The notes below the pieces were generated by a model. That model saw only the letters and a list, made by a program, of their open reading frames with translations. It was not told where the DNA came from and did no database searches. From Lingula anatina (Eukaryota; Brachiopoda; Lingulata; Lingulida; Lingulidae), in contig NW_019775641.1 in NCBI RefSeq assembly GCF_001039355.2, positions 77,631-141,630 of the forward strand: 64,000 bases of DNA, written 5' to 3'. How positions within the stretch are numbered: position 1 is the first letter of the stretch; every line of letters starts with the position of its first letter. The position numbers and the translations under genes are program-made. Positions 44,940 through 56,705 of this stretch are shown here, in pieces.

Positions 44940-45370
44940 CTGTAAAAAGAATAATTTAAATGATGATGTTTGTACCTAATGTGACCAAAGAATTACTTTT
45001 CCCTTAAAGATCTTGGGACATCTTGACAGCTTTAAAATTTATAATATGTATTAATTTATCATACATTATGTTATGATATACTAAGTCTTGTAATAATGTG
45101 AGCATGCCATCATGAACAAGAATATATGTTTTTGAAAGACTGATATTATACATAGTACAGTTAAGGTACACAATGTAACATTAAGAGCCTAAAGAGATAA
45201 TGACTCTTCGTATGAGATTCATGTTTCACAATAAATACTTTGAAAACAATCACAGACTTATAATAAATTCTATTTTACCACCAAAATGGCATTTATCGCA
45301 ATTATTCTGGAATCTGTGTTTGCCATCAAACTGTGACCTAGATGGACACCCTTTGTAATTATCTCGTTAT

Positions 45371-45580
45371 ACCCCCTTTACACTGGACGGCGTCCTTTCT
45401 GCGACCATGAAATTTGGCATCGCTGTGGTCTTAATAAGGAGGCACAAGCATCGATTTTGTAACAGAATGAATGCTCAATGATCGACCAGTTGTCTGCCGT
45501 AAAGTATTATAATTTTTTAACTCTCAAAAGGGGCTGTACTGCTGGACGCAGAAAGGACGCCGTCCAGTGTAAAGGGGGCT
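45371..45580. mobile_element. 210-bp MITE, CCCCCTTTACACTGG family, copy B
   Basis: Ends ACCCCCTTTACACTGGACGG and CCGTCCAGTGTAAAGGGGGC are near-perfect inverses, better preserved than in copy A at 22388. Internal words are shared with copy A. A TTAA-like site lies at the right end; the left side reads TTAT. Confidence 0.8.
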
Positions 45581-45759
45581 TAAGAGATTACCTTCTTACA
45601 TGTACCACTGCTGCTAATCACAATGTCCAGATAACTGTCAATTACCTAAAACATAAAGCATGTTATATTTATCTCATATATAAAAAGAAAAATAAAACTT
45701 ATTAGCGTCTTCTTATGCTGAGTATTTATTGGCTGTTTTTGTTTACAAGGAGACTTTAC

Positions 45760-46111
45760 CTTTCTCAGCAATCCATGCTCACATGGAATTGCTCCTTTGG
45801 CTTTCCAAAGCCATGCCAATGTTTCCTTATACACTTGAAGAGAGTCTATTTGGTGCAGTGAATCAAGCAGTATATCAAGACACAGTGCCCAAAAACAGCA
45901 CAAACCTAGGAAAGAGGCCTCTACTACATTTATTTCAGTCATGCTGTAATCCACCATCATACTGTATGTTCAGGATCCCACTGGGCTGAATTGCTTGATT
46001 ATGGCCAGTGCCTTCATGATGGATTCCTCATTTCCTGTTTCTACCAAGGATGCTACCATTGTGAAGCTGACATTGGTCTTCACACAATTGAAAAATAGGG
46101 GCATTGCAAAC
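45760..46111 (-). pseudogene. Decayed MULE (Mutator-like) transposase domain
   Basis: On the minus strand, the segment from 46111 reads MPLFFNCVKTNVSFTMVASL, then ESIMKALAIIKQFSP, an in-frame TGA, then MMVDYSMTEINVVEASFLG. After this the signature VLIYCLIH continues in a neighbouring frame. This follows the MULE DDE domain as I know it: LP-F-V-TN, E-SI-EAL, MTDYS-EI-AIE-FPG, then VLLCDFH. At least one stop and one frameshift break it. Acceptor- and donor-like bases bound the segment. Related material may extend to 47914-48003. It is probably a transposase-derived gene remnant, and the stop and shift argue against a working protein. Confidence 0.6.
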
Positions 46112-46435
46112 CTAGTTATAAAAATTAATATTTAGCTACAGAAATATGGAAAAAGTTGAAATCAAACATTTAAATATTGACAACAAACCTTATTTATTGT
46201 CAGAGGCAAATTATATACACTTGTCTATAGTAATTGCTTTGTCTGTTAGGTTAAAATGTTGAAAAGGCACATGTAGCCCCAGTGGACTAAAAACATTTTT
46301 CATTTACTTTCGTAACTCTTTTTTCTCCCAAAATATTGCAGAAATATTTTAGTTTGACCAAGTGAATTGGAATTCCACTATTGGCAACTTTTTTCATCCA
46401 TGCAAGTAAGTGATACCTGTAGACAAATCTTTATT

Positions 46436-47692
46436 ACAGGCTGACCCCCCAAAAAAGGGAGAACCCTTAAAATTTTAATAAACCCTACAAACGTCCATTG
46501 AATTTCAAGAAATTTGCTGGACTTTAAACTTCAATATGTGTATGATCATTCCCCAAAGTTTCAGTTATCTTGGTCACTTTTCCTAAAAGTTATGCTCTTT
46601 TAAAAAATATGCTCCAAATGGCCTCTGAGGCATTGGATGCACACTTGCATTCATCACGAAAAAAATAGTCAATTTCTCAAACACATTGCTCCTTTGAAGT
46701 TTTCCAGATTTTTGCTCTGATTGCTCCCCACAGTTAACCAATCATTTGAGGGTTGTTCTGGTACAAATTGTCTTTGAGATACCCCTACAGATAAAAATCA
46801 GGGGAGGTTCAAGTCTGGTGAATACAGTGCCCACTCAATGTCACACTTTCTGCTGATCAGCTACTCCTGAGAACGCTCTCTCATTCAGGCTAGGGAGTCA
46901 TTTCATGTGTGGGGATGACCCTGTCTTGCTAGAACCACTGTCCATCTTGACCTATCCCTCTGAATCATCCCAGTGATGTCCAAAGCTTTCTCAGCACTGC
47001 CACATAGCAATTTTAAAAGAGACTGATCAGCAGGAAGTATGATGTTGAGTGGGCAGGTCTTTCACCCAACTTGAAACCCCTCCCAGATTTTTTTCTGTGG
47101 GAGTATCTAAGGATAAAGTGTACCAGAAAAACCCTCAAACAACTGGTAAACTGAGGGCAGCAATCACAGCAAAAATCAGGAAAATTCTGAAGGAGGAATT
47201 AATGTGTTTGAGAAAATGACAATCCTGCTGAGGCCATTTGGAGCACATTTTTAAAAAGAACTTTTATGGAAAGTGACCAAGATATCTGAAACTTTACGGA
47301 ATGATCATGCACATATTGAAGTTTAAGGCTTCGTTCACATGCAATGTGATATTTCTATATTTCTATATTTTCTAAATTCTATTTTCTATTCGCGCTATCT
47401 TATGATCACGGTCTGTACCCTGAATATCCCGGCGCGTAATTACTGGTAGCGCGAGCCAGTTACTTATAGTAACTTATAGTAACTGGCTCGCGCTGCCAGT
47501 AATTACGCCGCGGGATATTCAGGGCACAGACCGTGATCATAAGACATACCGCGAATAGAAAATAGAATTTAGAAAATAGACATTGCATGTGAATGAAGCC
47601 TAAGTCCATCAAATTTCCTGAAATTTGGTGGACCTGTGTAGTATTTAATAAAATTTTATGGGCTCTTTTTTGGGGGGGTCTCCCGGCCTGTA
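46436..47692. mobile_element. 1.25-kb fold-back Tc1/mariner remnant: two opposed copies of a transposase 3' end
   Basis: Left arm (46436 to about 46865) and right arm (about 47025-47692) are inverted copies. The right arm on + reads VEWAGLSPNL-P-DFFLWEYL and then, one frame over, VYQKNPQTTGKLRAAI. The left arm reads IEWALYSPDLNLP on the minus strand. The loop holds a QDG-PHT-like stretch, upstream of the left-arm copy. These are the closing motifs of mariner/Tc-type transposases (ieW--SPDL-P-DFFLWGyLK). Frames are broken, so it is inactive. Outer ends 'ACAGGC...GACCCCCC' and '..GGGGGGGTCTCCCGGCCTGT' are inverted. A TTAA MITE sits inside the right arm. Confidence 0.7.
47327..47600. mobile_element. 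274-bp fold-back MITE, TTAA target, copy B, nested in the mariner fold-back
   Basis: Same ends as 7460-7717 and about 90% similar through the palindrome. It splits the right arm of the host element at GTTTAA, where the left arm has the uninterrupted TTTAAA. The insertion therefore came after the fold-back formed. It is slightly longer than copy A because of a repeated 'atttctat' near its left end. Confidence 0.85.
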
Positions 47693-47913
47693 CAAGTGTT
47701 TTACCAAAGTGCTTCTCCTAAAAAGAGGAGTTTATTTCAATTACATATAATTAAGGATAAACTATAATATTTTTTAAAATCATCTACAAACATGACAGAA
47801 AACTAACATTTTATTACACTGCACATATTATCTTTCATATGAAATCATCCAACTATTTTGTTAAATGAAATTCTCAACAAAATTTTCCCCTAGAAAAGAA
47901 AAAAAAAACTTAC

Positions 47914-48003
47914 AACCCCTTTTGTCAGATGTCCCACATGGCAGTTCTCTGCGGGTAGAGTCAAATAGATGGCCTCTTCAAACTTGCATTCAGGTTTAAT
48001 GGC
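47914..48003 (-). pseudogene. Exon-like segment, possibly the 5' part of the MULE-derived gene
   Basis: 90 bases (30 codons, phase 0-0) bounded by a cccacag acceptor and a gtaagt donor on the minus strand. The frame reads AIKPECKFEEAIYLTLPAEN then CHVGHLTKGV. A C-H-GH pattern is seen N-terminal to the catalytic domain in several MULE families. The link to 45760-46111 is inferred from strand and order; the intervening 1.8 kb is mostly the mariner fold-back. Confidence 0.35.
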
Positions 48004-48605
48004 CTGTGGGCAATGGATCAAGAGTCATTCGGCTGGATTGAATTTCGCGCCCATATTATTTCAATCACAATTGAATAGTCTATTAATTGACATTAGGTAG
48101 ACTGTTCAATTTGTTGTCAGTTTTATAAAAGCCGTTGGATATCAGATATGGTTGTTTTTGTAGTTAGTACAGGTATATATTGCACTCACTAATATTACTT
48201 TTGGAGCACAGAGTTTAAAATCCAGACCAGGGTGCCATCTAGCGGAATATCCAAATCTTACAAGTTTCGTGTCTCTACCAATCACGTGACCCAGTGAGTT
48301 AATCAATCGATGTTCTTCCCTCTTCGTGAGTGTTCAAGACTGCTAATACACATAATTTAACCACAGCAATAATGTTATTCCAGTTGCTTTTGCAAAACAA
48401 TTATATAATATTTGTATAATTCATGTTATGTCATATTTGGTCTGTTTGACATTTAAAAATTAATTTTTTATAGCAAAAAAAGGCGGGTAGTTGTCAACGA
48501 CCTACTAGCTAGGTTATTGCAGCCAGTTGTGACAGCAGTGAATCCCACAAGTATTTTATTGTATAATCTGACCATAGTGACCGAGAATTGTTGGAGACAT
48601 TCATC

Positions 48606-51587
48606 ATGGGTGTTATCGACGAGACAAAGAAGCTGTATGGAAACACCACGAACGATGATCAAATGCAGTAAGTGAAACAGATCGTCGTAAGTCGCAATGT
48701 TTACATTTAGCAATACCACTGTACTAGGTTGAATCTGGATAGGTTGAATGACCAGGTCAGCATTGCCCCTGGGATGCAAGCTCTGAAATATGGCTTTATA
48801 GTCTAGCAAAATTGAAAATAATATCTTATGAATTGGCATAATATTTTGGTAACAGTTAGTCTTCTTTCATAGATTCATAATGCATAATATGAACGATGCT
48901 CTTAAATCTCACCTCAAGTTTAACACCACTTGTTTTTGACATATGTATTTATTACTGGTAAAAGTGTAGATCTGTAAGTTGTCCTGAGTTAACTATTATT
49001 GATAGAGCTGAAATTGGTTAAATTGATAGATGGATCTGCAGGTTTTAAGAAATGTGAGATAATGGTCACAACGTTAGCTCTGTTTGAAGTCTGAGAGGTG
49101 GAGTGACATTAGTTAATTTTTTAATTAATTGCCAGGAATTATGCTTAAAGTTTAGATGGATTTTTCATCCATACAAAACAATTAATTACCAAGAATTATG
49201 CATAAAGCTTAGATGTATATTTTCTCCCACACTAAACACTTGTGCTTTTGATTCTTAACATTTCTTGTTGCTTTTAATTTTCAACAGGATCATTGCTATT
49301 GATGAAAGCAGTGAAGAAGAGCCAACACCCCCAGCCCCCCAGTCACCTAGGAAGTTTAAGCACAGACCTCCCAAATCTCCTAAACCCATGGACTGGACCA
49401 AAAATTCAGGAAGGAAAGTTAAGGGCACTAAGACTGGCAGAAGAATGGATAATTGTTAGTTAATTTTCCTTCTTCTCTGGTTCTGAGTTTGACATGACAT
49501 CTTCTAACTATGGCGGTTCCAGGGAGGACATATAGCTCACACAAGCCCCCTCCATAAGATCTATATGGTGTACTATTCTTCCTCTCAGGAACAGTATAAC
49601 AGAATAAGAAAGAACAAACCATTTTTTCATCCCAGTGCCATACATATTGTATTGAAATTGTCCTCATGGACTGTTTTATATTTGCCTAGCAAAGTGAAGC
49701 AAAATTATCCCTCCCCCAACCCCCCACCCCCTTAGAAAAATCCTGGATCTGCCTTGCAGTGGCTGGTTGTCAGAACATTCTGTCAAAAGTGAATAGAAAA
49801 TCCAAGGTATTGAATTAATGCATTAAATGCATTGAATTAATTGCAAAACTAGCCAAGTTAAATTAATATATTAAAATGACATGGGTATATTTTAGTATTG
49901 TATTTTCAGAAGATACTGTTGCCTTTCAGTACCACATTTTGTGAAACAGTTGAAATTTGCAAGTATATCCAATTAATTATAACTGGTCTTGAATTTAAGG
50001 CAATTAAATATTTGGCTATTTCAGTCAACTTTTTGCTGAGTCTTGTTGACAGTAAGGAAGAGTTTGGTGAGCTTGACATCCATGACTATTTGGAGCCAAC
50101 GATGTCTGCATTTGGGGAAATTCTCTCTGAAGAGGAAAAAATGAGGGTAACTTGTGTTATCTGGTATACATCTTACTATGAATACATTTCTTACAAATGA
50201 CTTAAATAGTTATACTTGCAAATTCCAAAGTTTTAGCTTGAAAAATTGTGATGAAGTCTTTATTTAGAATAGTAACTGTTGTAAAAGTGCATGGTTTTTA
50301 CAAAGCTTGCAGTTAATTGAGGCTGAATATTTAACTGCTGTAATATGAAACTGTTTCTGTATTTTCAGGCATGGAATGACTTTATAAACCATTCAGAAGA
50401 GGAACAGCAGCAGTTTTTACAAGGTCAACAATACTCTGAGGAGGAAGTGACTGATGCAGTCTTTTTGGATGCTGATGAAAAAGATAATGCCCTTTCTGGT
50501 CTAGGAGGATTGGGAGCTGATGACAAGAGAACAGGTAAATTATTTCTTGATATGATATGATTGTTCACATTTTACACATTTAGTGCTGAACTTTCTTGTT
50601 ACATAATTTGGATATTTTTTATTAAACTTACAAAGTTTAAACAATATATTCTTTATTGAAGGTTCATAGGTTTATCATTAAAGTTATTGAATTGTATTTA
50701 ATATTTTTACAGTCCATCCTGCTTTCACAGCAGAGGAGTGTTTCAAGAAAATTGACAGCAATCTTAGAGGATTATTGTGTAAAAGACAACTTCCAAAGGT
50801 AAATTAAGTGATTTCATTTGATTTAAAGAGTAAATGTTTTAGCCTTAATGACCTACTGTAAACTGTTTGCCTTAGTCATTTGTGCAGAACACTATAATTT
50901 CTTGTATGTGCGAGAGGGTTCAAGCTTCAAGGAAAATTACTGAAGGATATGGACTTGGCTAAAATTAATCCCATGCATCATTGCAGGGTTAGAACTTGTC
51001 TTGAATTATACCAACGTTTTTCCAGGGCATCCTATCTGCAATAGAGGAGGAAGTAACAGATTTCTTCAAAGAATGGCAAAATTCTGTTTATATTTCAAAG
51101 ATAGCAAATCCCTTTGAGAGGTTGTTGCTACATGCAGTTTGCCAGTATCTCAGTCTGTCCTCAAAAAGTATGTATTTGGGTTGAACAGGGAAAAATATTC
51201 TTTATCATTTCTGAAATTTGTATCTACTGGCTTAATAATTTTTCTTTTTCAATTTTGTAAATTCACATGGACATGAGATATCCATTGTCTTCTAGTCATT
51301 CCCCTTATTCATTTTCTTTCCCACTCCCCTCCCCCAAACCATAATGATAAAATTTAATATAGCCACTGCTTTTCATTTTCACTATTCATATGCAGTTCAG
51401 TGATTCATGACATAGTTTTTAATGTGCAAATAAAATTTATTTTTAGATAGATTTAATTGTGTATAAAAAATTATTTTCAGGTTTTGATCATGAAAACGCC
51501 AGGCATACTCAAGTGGAAAACCCACTGGACTCCTTTTCTCCTCCTGATGTCACTCTCATTGAATATCTCGAGTTGCACTCTCACTGA
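48606..51587 (+). CDS. R3HDM4: R3HDM4 homologue (R3H domain-containing protein 4), eight exons
   Basis: Exons 48606-48667, 49288-49454, 50025-50146, 50369-50534, 50713-50798, 51026-51167 and 51481-51587, all with GT-AG borders and agreeing phases; that is seven coding exons, with an eighth noncoding exon possible upstream. The protein is about 283 aa, near the 268 aa of human R3HDM4. Shared landmarks: acidic N-terminus (DESSEEE), basic GRK segment, FNFLLSLVD, AWNDFINHSEEEQQQF, AEECFKKIDSNLRGLL, NPFERLLLHAVCQYLSL and the terminal PPDVTLIEYLELHSH. The FERLLLHAVCQY part belongs to the R3H-like nucleic-acid-binding region. Function in cells is poorly known. Polyadenylation signal AATAAA near 52375. 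Confidence 0.88.
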
Positions 51588-53077
51588 TGTACCCATTGTT
51601 GTTTGTGCACAAGCAGTATTATGTGTTTGTAAAAATATTTATTAATTTTAGAATTAATATGTAAACACAAGAACACCAATGTTGACAGATATTTGGTATT
51701 GTAATCAGAATGGATGTAGAATTGCACAAGAAAATGGATGTAGTATATCAGATTCTGTCATATTTCATGGGATTGATATTATGGGTTGTTAGAGTACAGT
51801 TGTAAAAGCTTGGAATTGTTCATTGATTTATTGATGGTATTGCCCATCCTCCTGTTATGTTCAAGTTCTGTTAAAAAAAAGTACATTAATTTGTTCCATG
51901 GCAAACCATTATTTGTTACAAAGGCAAGAACCACAAATTTTGCAATTGGTTCTTGAATTACAATTTAGATTCATCAGATCAAACATACCATTCCTTTCTA
52001 ATTGATACCCCTTTGTGTATGCTAGCCACAATATGCATATGTTAATATAGATCTTTTGTTGAACATCATAAGCATTTACAGGCATATTGATTTCATCTTT
52101 TATGTTTATACTTCACAGCAGCTTTTCATGTGCTGCACAATCAATATGATGAGATCAAGTGGAGATATTAAAGACTGAAAGTGTTGTGGCTTATTACAAC
52201 TCTTATGTTAATTTATTGAAACCTAGTCTTATTGATAAGTGTTCAACTTATTGTACTTAGAGCAAATTGCTATAGCCTACAGCTGAGCATCTTTATTTTT
52301 ATCCATGTAGCTCTTTTTGTAGCCTAGAGAAACAACAGCATTTGTCAGCTGTACTATTTGATGTACGGGTCAGTTAAATAAATGCTGTTTCTATACTATT
52401 TGATGTACGGGTCAGTTAAATAAATGCTGTTTCTAAAATGACAATTTTTCATGTAATATTTCCTTGTTGTTTGGTATAGCCATCTCCCCCCCCCCCCACA
52501 CACACACACACACACACACAAGTGATCAACAAGGTATTGAGAAATAAGTGGCCAACCAGAAATATTCTAACAACTCGCATTTGAAGTCTCAGTCAATGTT
52601 TAGCAAAAAATTATATTCTCCAACAAGCTAACAAACCTGACTAATGAAGAGACCACTTTTTGTATTTGTTAAAAAAAGTTTAGAAATTTTAGTTCTCGTT
52701 AATGATAGATCCAAGCATTAGGTTAACCCGCTGACAGAAACAAGATGAAAATGCAGAAAAAAAAACAAAGGGCAGGTCAAAATCCCATATGTGAAAGGAA
52801 TATCTGAAAAGAACATGAAAACATTGAGAAAGCACAACATCGGGCATCTTCTAAACCACACAAACAGCAAATAGAGCCGAAGCCTGAGCCATATATATAA
52901 AACTATACAAATATAATTTATTGCATAAAATTCTCATAAAATAATATAACATCATTATAAAACTCCATATTAAAATGGTTAACTGATGATGCAACTGAAA
53001 ACTCTCTTACTGTTCCATTACATGAGATCAAACAATACTGATTTGCACCCAAGAAGAGTTAAGCATCTTAATTTCAG
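51588..53077. other. R3HDM4 3'UTR and convergent intergenic region
   Basis: A tandem duplication of about 42 bases at 52350-52434 repeats 'tactatttgatgtacgggtc' and the following TTAAATAAATG, so the candidate poly(A) signal is doubled. A C-run plus CA repeat lies at 52487-52520. Minus-strand AATAAA for TCEANC2 is at 52917-52922 (TTTATT on +). Confidence 0.6.
52350..52434 (+). repeat. 42-bp direct tandem repeat duplicating a poly(A) signal
   Basis: Two adjacent copies of a unit with TACTATTTGATGTACGGGTC and TTAAATAAATGCTGTTTCT. Each carries an AATAAA hexamer, at the expected distance for the R3HDM4 mRNA end. Confidence 0.85.
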
Positions 53078-55198
53078 TCAAGCCTTTGAGCATAACTTTA
53101 TCAAGTCATTTACTTTCATTTCACCAGCAACAGTTTTCCTTTTTACTTCTTCTTGGTGTCTGAGAGTAAATATGATTTTTCTGATGGTTTTCTTGTATTC
53201 TGCACTTATCAATCTCTTATAGCACTGGAAAGTTTCTACTTCAATGTTTTCTGCTAAACCTTTGTGATGCTGAAAGTATAAGATGACAAAACTGAGCAAA
53301 AAAAAATGTCAAGTTGAAAATTCAGTGCACCAAAAATTTGTCATGTCATGTTTTTAATGGATACAAATTGTAATATTCTTATTATTTTAATATTTAGAAA
53401 TTTACTAACAGTGCCTTCATTATTCATTAATGAAAAACAAATTGTTTCCAAGAACTATATGTAGATTTTCTCCTGAGGCAAAACAACGTTTCCTCCATCA
53501 TTTCTTCCTGCCTTTCTGCCTTCCACTTCCCTGCTTAACATTTTCTTTTTTTTTCATATGTACCAGTGTTCTAATAATATGGTTGGATTACATACTATAA
53601 ATCCAAAAAAAACATGATTTTGAAGGAAGTTTCTGTAACCATGTGTTTTAAAATTACAGATCTCTCTGTCAAATTTGATGTTAAAAAAGGATTGTTTTTA
53701 ATAAATTCCTGTCACAAATAAAGGTAATTAAATGCTTAAAATCTCAACTTTGAGAAAATGAATGAAATTTCAACCTTTCCCAGAGCTTCTTTGATAAATT
53801 TTCTTCCTGCCTCCCGCATTTTCTCAGTTTTCAGGTCAGATCTAACTTCAATCTTTGGCTTGTCTCTTTTCTCCTTGAAGAAAGTTTTCCACTTAAAGTA
53901 CACCTTTTTGGCAGCTAATGCTATGTCTTTGTCCTCGTGTTTTCTCATCTTGTTGATTGTGTGACCTAAAACAAGCCATATGTAACTGTTACATCCGTCA
54001 ACTTGTTTGCAAAATTCTGTCAAATTGATTCTTTTTCAAAAAAGTTTAAAATTACTTTTGATCTTTTTATGGCAATATAAAATGCATTTAATAATTTCCT
54101 CAGTTTACTGTGCTTCATAAACAGTCAAAGATGAATAAAAAAAAAACAGCAGTTACAATTCTGAACATTTCCAATATGTCATCCCTATGGAGTTCCTACT
54201 ACCATTCTGATTTTAATAAAAGTGTACAAAGGAATTTACTTACCTATCTGTGTGTCTACCATAACTTGCCTAGAGGGGATCTTTTCCTCCAAATTGCTCA
54301 TTGTCTCAAGTATCTTTTCTTTGCTTTGGTCCTCTAATTCTAAAACAGACTTGCTGTAAAATACATCCTCTACTACCACCACACCCTAAGTCAAATGAAA
54401 GAGGATTTGGAGTTGAAAAATATCATTTCATTCATACTGATTTATGTATGTAAAATTAATGTCTACAAAATATCTATCATCCAGTATACTGGAACCTTGC
54501 ATGATATTGGTACTTTGGTAGAGAGCACCCAGCACATATGCATGTCTAATTTGCCCCAGATTTGACAATGCACCAAACAATACACAAGTATATATTCAAT
54601 GATTTTGAATTTTAATCAAATCTTTTATCTAATGCAAGTTTTTTATGTGTGTGTGTGTGCCAACTTCTTACATGGCAATAAAAACAAGAATTAGAATGGA
54701 AAAAATAAATTCACCAATGTTCCCCATTTTCTCAATAAAACTCTACTACTCACTGGCCAGCACCCATACTCGAAAAGAAATCTGTCAGAAGGCGTTTCAG
54801 GGCTATATCTCAGGCCTTTTTAAAGCCGAATGACCTGAATGAATGATTGCAACATGGCTGCCTACCCAGTTCACGTACAGTAAGTGACAGTTTTACTTTG
54901 TTAAAATAAAATTTATAAGAAGGTGATAGTCACTTTAAATATAATAAGCATGTAGTGTGTTTCTGAATGGGAGTTTATGTTATCTTAAAGAGAAAAAGAA
55001 CTATAACTGCCGACTTAAAATAAGTTAATCACTGTGCACTTGGACAAACATTAATTTATTATGTCCAAGCTGTACAAATGTACATGAACAGTTTACCTGT
55101 AATGATTCAATTGTGGACTGCTTTAAGCTCTTTTTCTTTGGCCTAGGGATTTTTTCCGACCTAGGTTCTCGTGGGGTTTTTCTAATAAATTTATCCAT
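53078..55198 (-). CDS. TCEANC2: TCEANC2 homologue (TFIIS N-terminal domain protein), complete, four exons
   Basis: Exons 55198-55097, 54385-54244, 53965-53775 and 53269-53078, with phases 0, 1, 0 and consensus splice sites. The product is 208 aa, the same length as I recall for the human protein. Landmarks: start MDKFIRKTPR, KQSTIESLQ, VVVVEDV, DQSKEKILETM then EKIPSRQVM, GHTINKMRKHEDKD, VYFKWKTFF, IEVRSDLKTEKMREAGRKF, and a C-terminal half with KTIRKIIFTLRHQEEVKRK. The middle part is the TFIIS N-terminal (LW) helical bundle used by elongation factors to bind the transcription machinery. The central and zinc-ribbon domains of true TFIIS are absent, as in this family. The start MDKF is chosen over an ATG 12 bases upstream by homology. 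It is head to head with the gene at 55851. Confidence 0.92.
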
Positions 55199-55850
55199 GT
55201 ATAAATACAAGGCGAGGCGACTAAATCAAGGCAGGTATGACTATTTTATACTCGGCTCTTTCCTTGCCGTTACCTTGACCTTTACAATGAGAACGAGACA
55301 CACAACCAGGAAGTAAACAAACGGCCTCACTCGTGGGATCACCTGTGGCACCGCGATCGGATTAAGTATAAATATGTGATTTATATGACATAACTTACAG
55401 CTTCATATTCAAGCAGAGTGACACTTGTTGTCTTGAGCACGAACGCTGTAAGTTCTTTTGGTACTGTTTATTTACAGGACCTGTCAACTTCGTACATGTA
55501 TATTGTGTAAGTTTTGTTTTCATTCAAGGCCTTAAAATAGATTTGGAAAATACATTGTACAGCTCTATGTCAGGATTTATTTTGCTTCTATTGAAGAGGG
55601 CAACGTTTAACGACTGGTTTCTAGTTATTGTATTACTGACCATATATTTTATGAAGCATTAAAGAACTGGTATTAATTAAGGTCTGTATTTTGTTTACAA
55701 TTTCCATGTTTTTTTTTAAATTTTTTTCAGAATAGGCCTAAGAGAATTGAAAGGACATTGCATAAAAACAAAGTTTGACAAGCCAGCAGTGACGTCTTTG
55801 ACCTAGCTAATCTAAAGAATATATTTGTATGTAGACTGTTTGTGCACAGC
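55199..55850. promoter_or_regulatory. Bidirectional promoter region and 5'UTR intron of the coiled-coil gene
   Basis: The start codon of TCEANC2 (minus) and that of the coiled-coil gene (plus) are 652 bases apart. A long T-rich acceptor (tttttttcag) ends at 55730, so the plus-strand gene probably has a noncoding first exon around 55400-55450, with a candidate donor at ctgtaagttc. No TATA box is assigned. A shared promoter is inferred from the spacing. Confidence 0.5.
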
Positions 55851-56705
55851 ATGTGTGACCTTTATTCTTGCAAACATGAACAAGAATTAAAACGAGTGAA
55901 GAAGGAATGTGATGGTTTGTATGAAGATTTGAAGAAAGTCAAGACAGCATGTTGTACTGTAGCCCTTCATCCATCAGAGGTGGGACAGAGTGCTAGCTTT
56001 GAACAGACAAAGAGGAAAGGTGAATTCAAATTATCAGAAGAATACTTGGTTGTAAAAAAGGAATTGGAAAAATTAACAATAGAGAAGGAACAGTTGAAGG
56101 CTGAAAATGCTTTATTGAAAAAAGAAGCAACAGCAAACAAGGTGTGCATATCACAAGAACTGTTGGAAGCAAACAAAAGAGCCCAAAAAGAAATTGATAG
56201 GTTGATCACTGAAAATGCCTATCTGAAACTGAACTCTGACAAAAACATGGAGATTCTTATTGACCACTGGAAACAAAAATGTGAGAACATGGAGAAAGAG
56301 AACATCAAGTTGAAACAAAAACTTGTCATTTTGGAAAGGGAGGCAGAAATATATCAGTCAGTGGGTCGGCTCAGTGGCATGAATGAGCAGCAAGTTGAGC
56401 AAATGGAAATGTGCAAAGTCAGCCGTTTCAGAGCCAGGCCAATTAGCCAGGAAGCCCCAGTTAAAGAGTGTTCCCGCTGTCACCAGTTTTTCATAGCTGA
56501 AGAACAAAATGCAGGACATTTACTGTGTGAGTATCATGAGTTTCCACCCGTAGATTTTCCCATGTGGAGTCGTTTGCTTCCTGGTGAGGTTGTGGAGGCT
56601 CTAGTTGTTGCTGGTTGTATGGGTTTTAAATATTGGATTTGCTGCGATCAGTTGCAGAAAAGGAGACCACAAGGTTGTAAATATGGTCCACACAAATTCC
56701 ACTAA
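55851..56705 (+). CDS. Coiled-coil protein with Cys/His-rich C-terminal domain, unrecognised
   Basis: Uninterrupted frame of 284 aa from the ATG at 55851; an open GTG nine bases upstream is not a plausible start. Residues about 10-175 are Lys/Glu/Leu-rich with heptad spacing (EYLVVKKELEKL, EKEQLKAENALLKKE, NKRAQKEIDRLITENAYLKL, ENIKLKQKLVILEREAEIYQ), a long parallel-type coiled coil. The last 80 residues hold CSRCHQFF, LLCEYHEFPP, KYWICCDQ and GCKYGPHKFH. That spacing (CxxC...CxYH...WxCC...GC..G.H) is a zinc-binding arrangement seen at the ends of several otherwise unrelated proteins. No family name is claimed. Coiled coil plus zinc module suggests a scaffold or adaptor. AATAAA candidates lie near 58487 and 59057. 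Confidence 0.75.
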   Translation: MCDLYSCKHEQELKRVKKECDGLYEDLKKVKTACCTVALHPSEVGQSASFEQTKRKGEFKLSEEYLVVKKELEKLTIEKEQLKAENALLKKEATANKVCISQELLEANKRAQKEIDRLITENAYLKLNSDKNMEILIDHWKQKCENMEKENIKLKQKLVILEREAEIYQSVGRLSGMNEQQVEQMEMCKVSRFRARPISQEAPVKECSRCHQFFIAEEQNAGHLLCEYHEFPPVDFPMWSRLLPGEVVEALVVAGCMGFKYWICCDQLQKRRPQGCKYGPHKFH

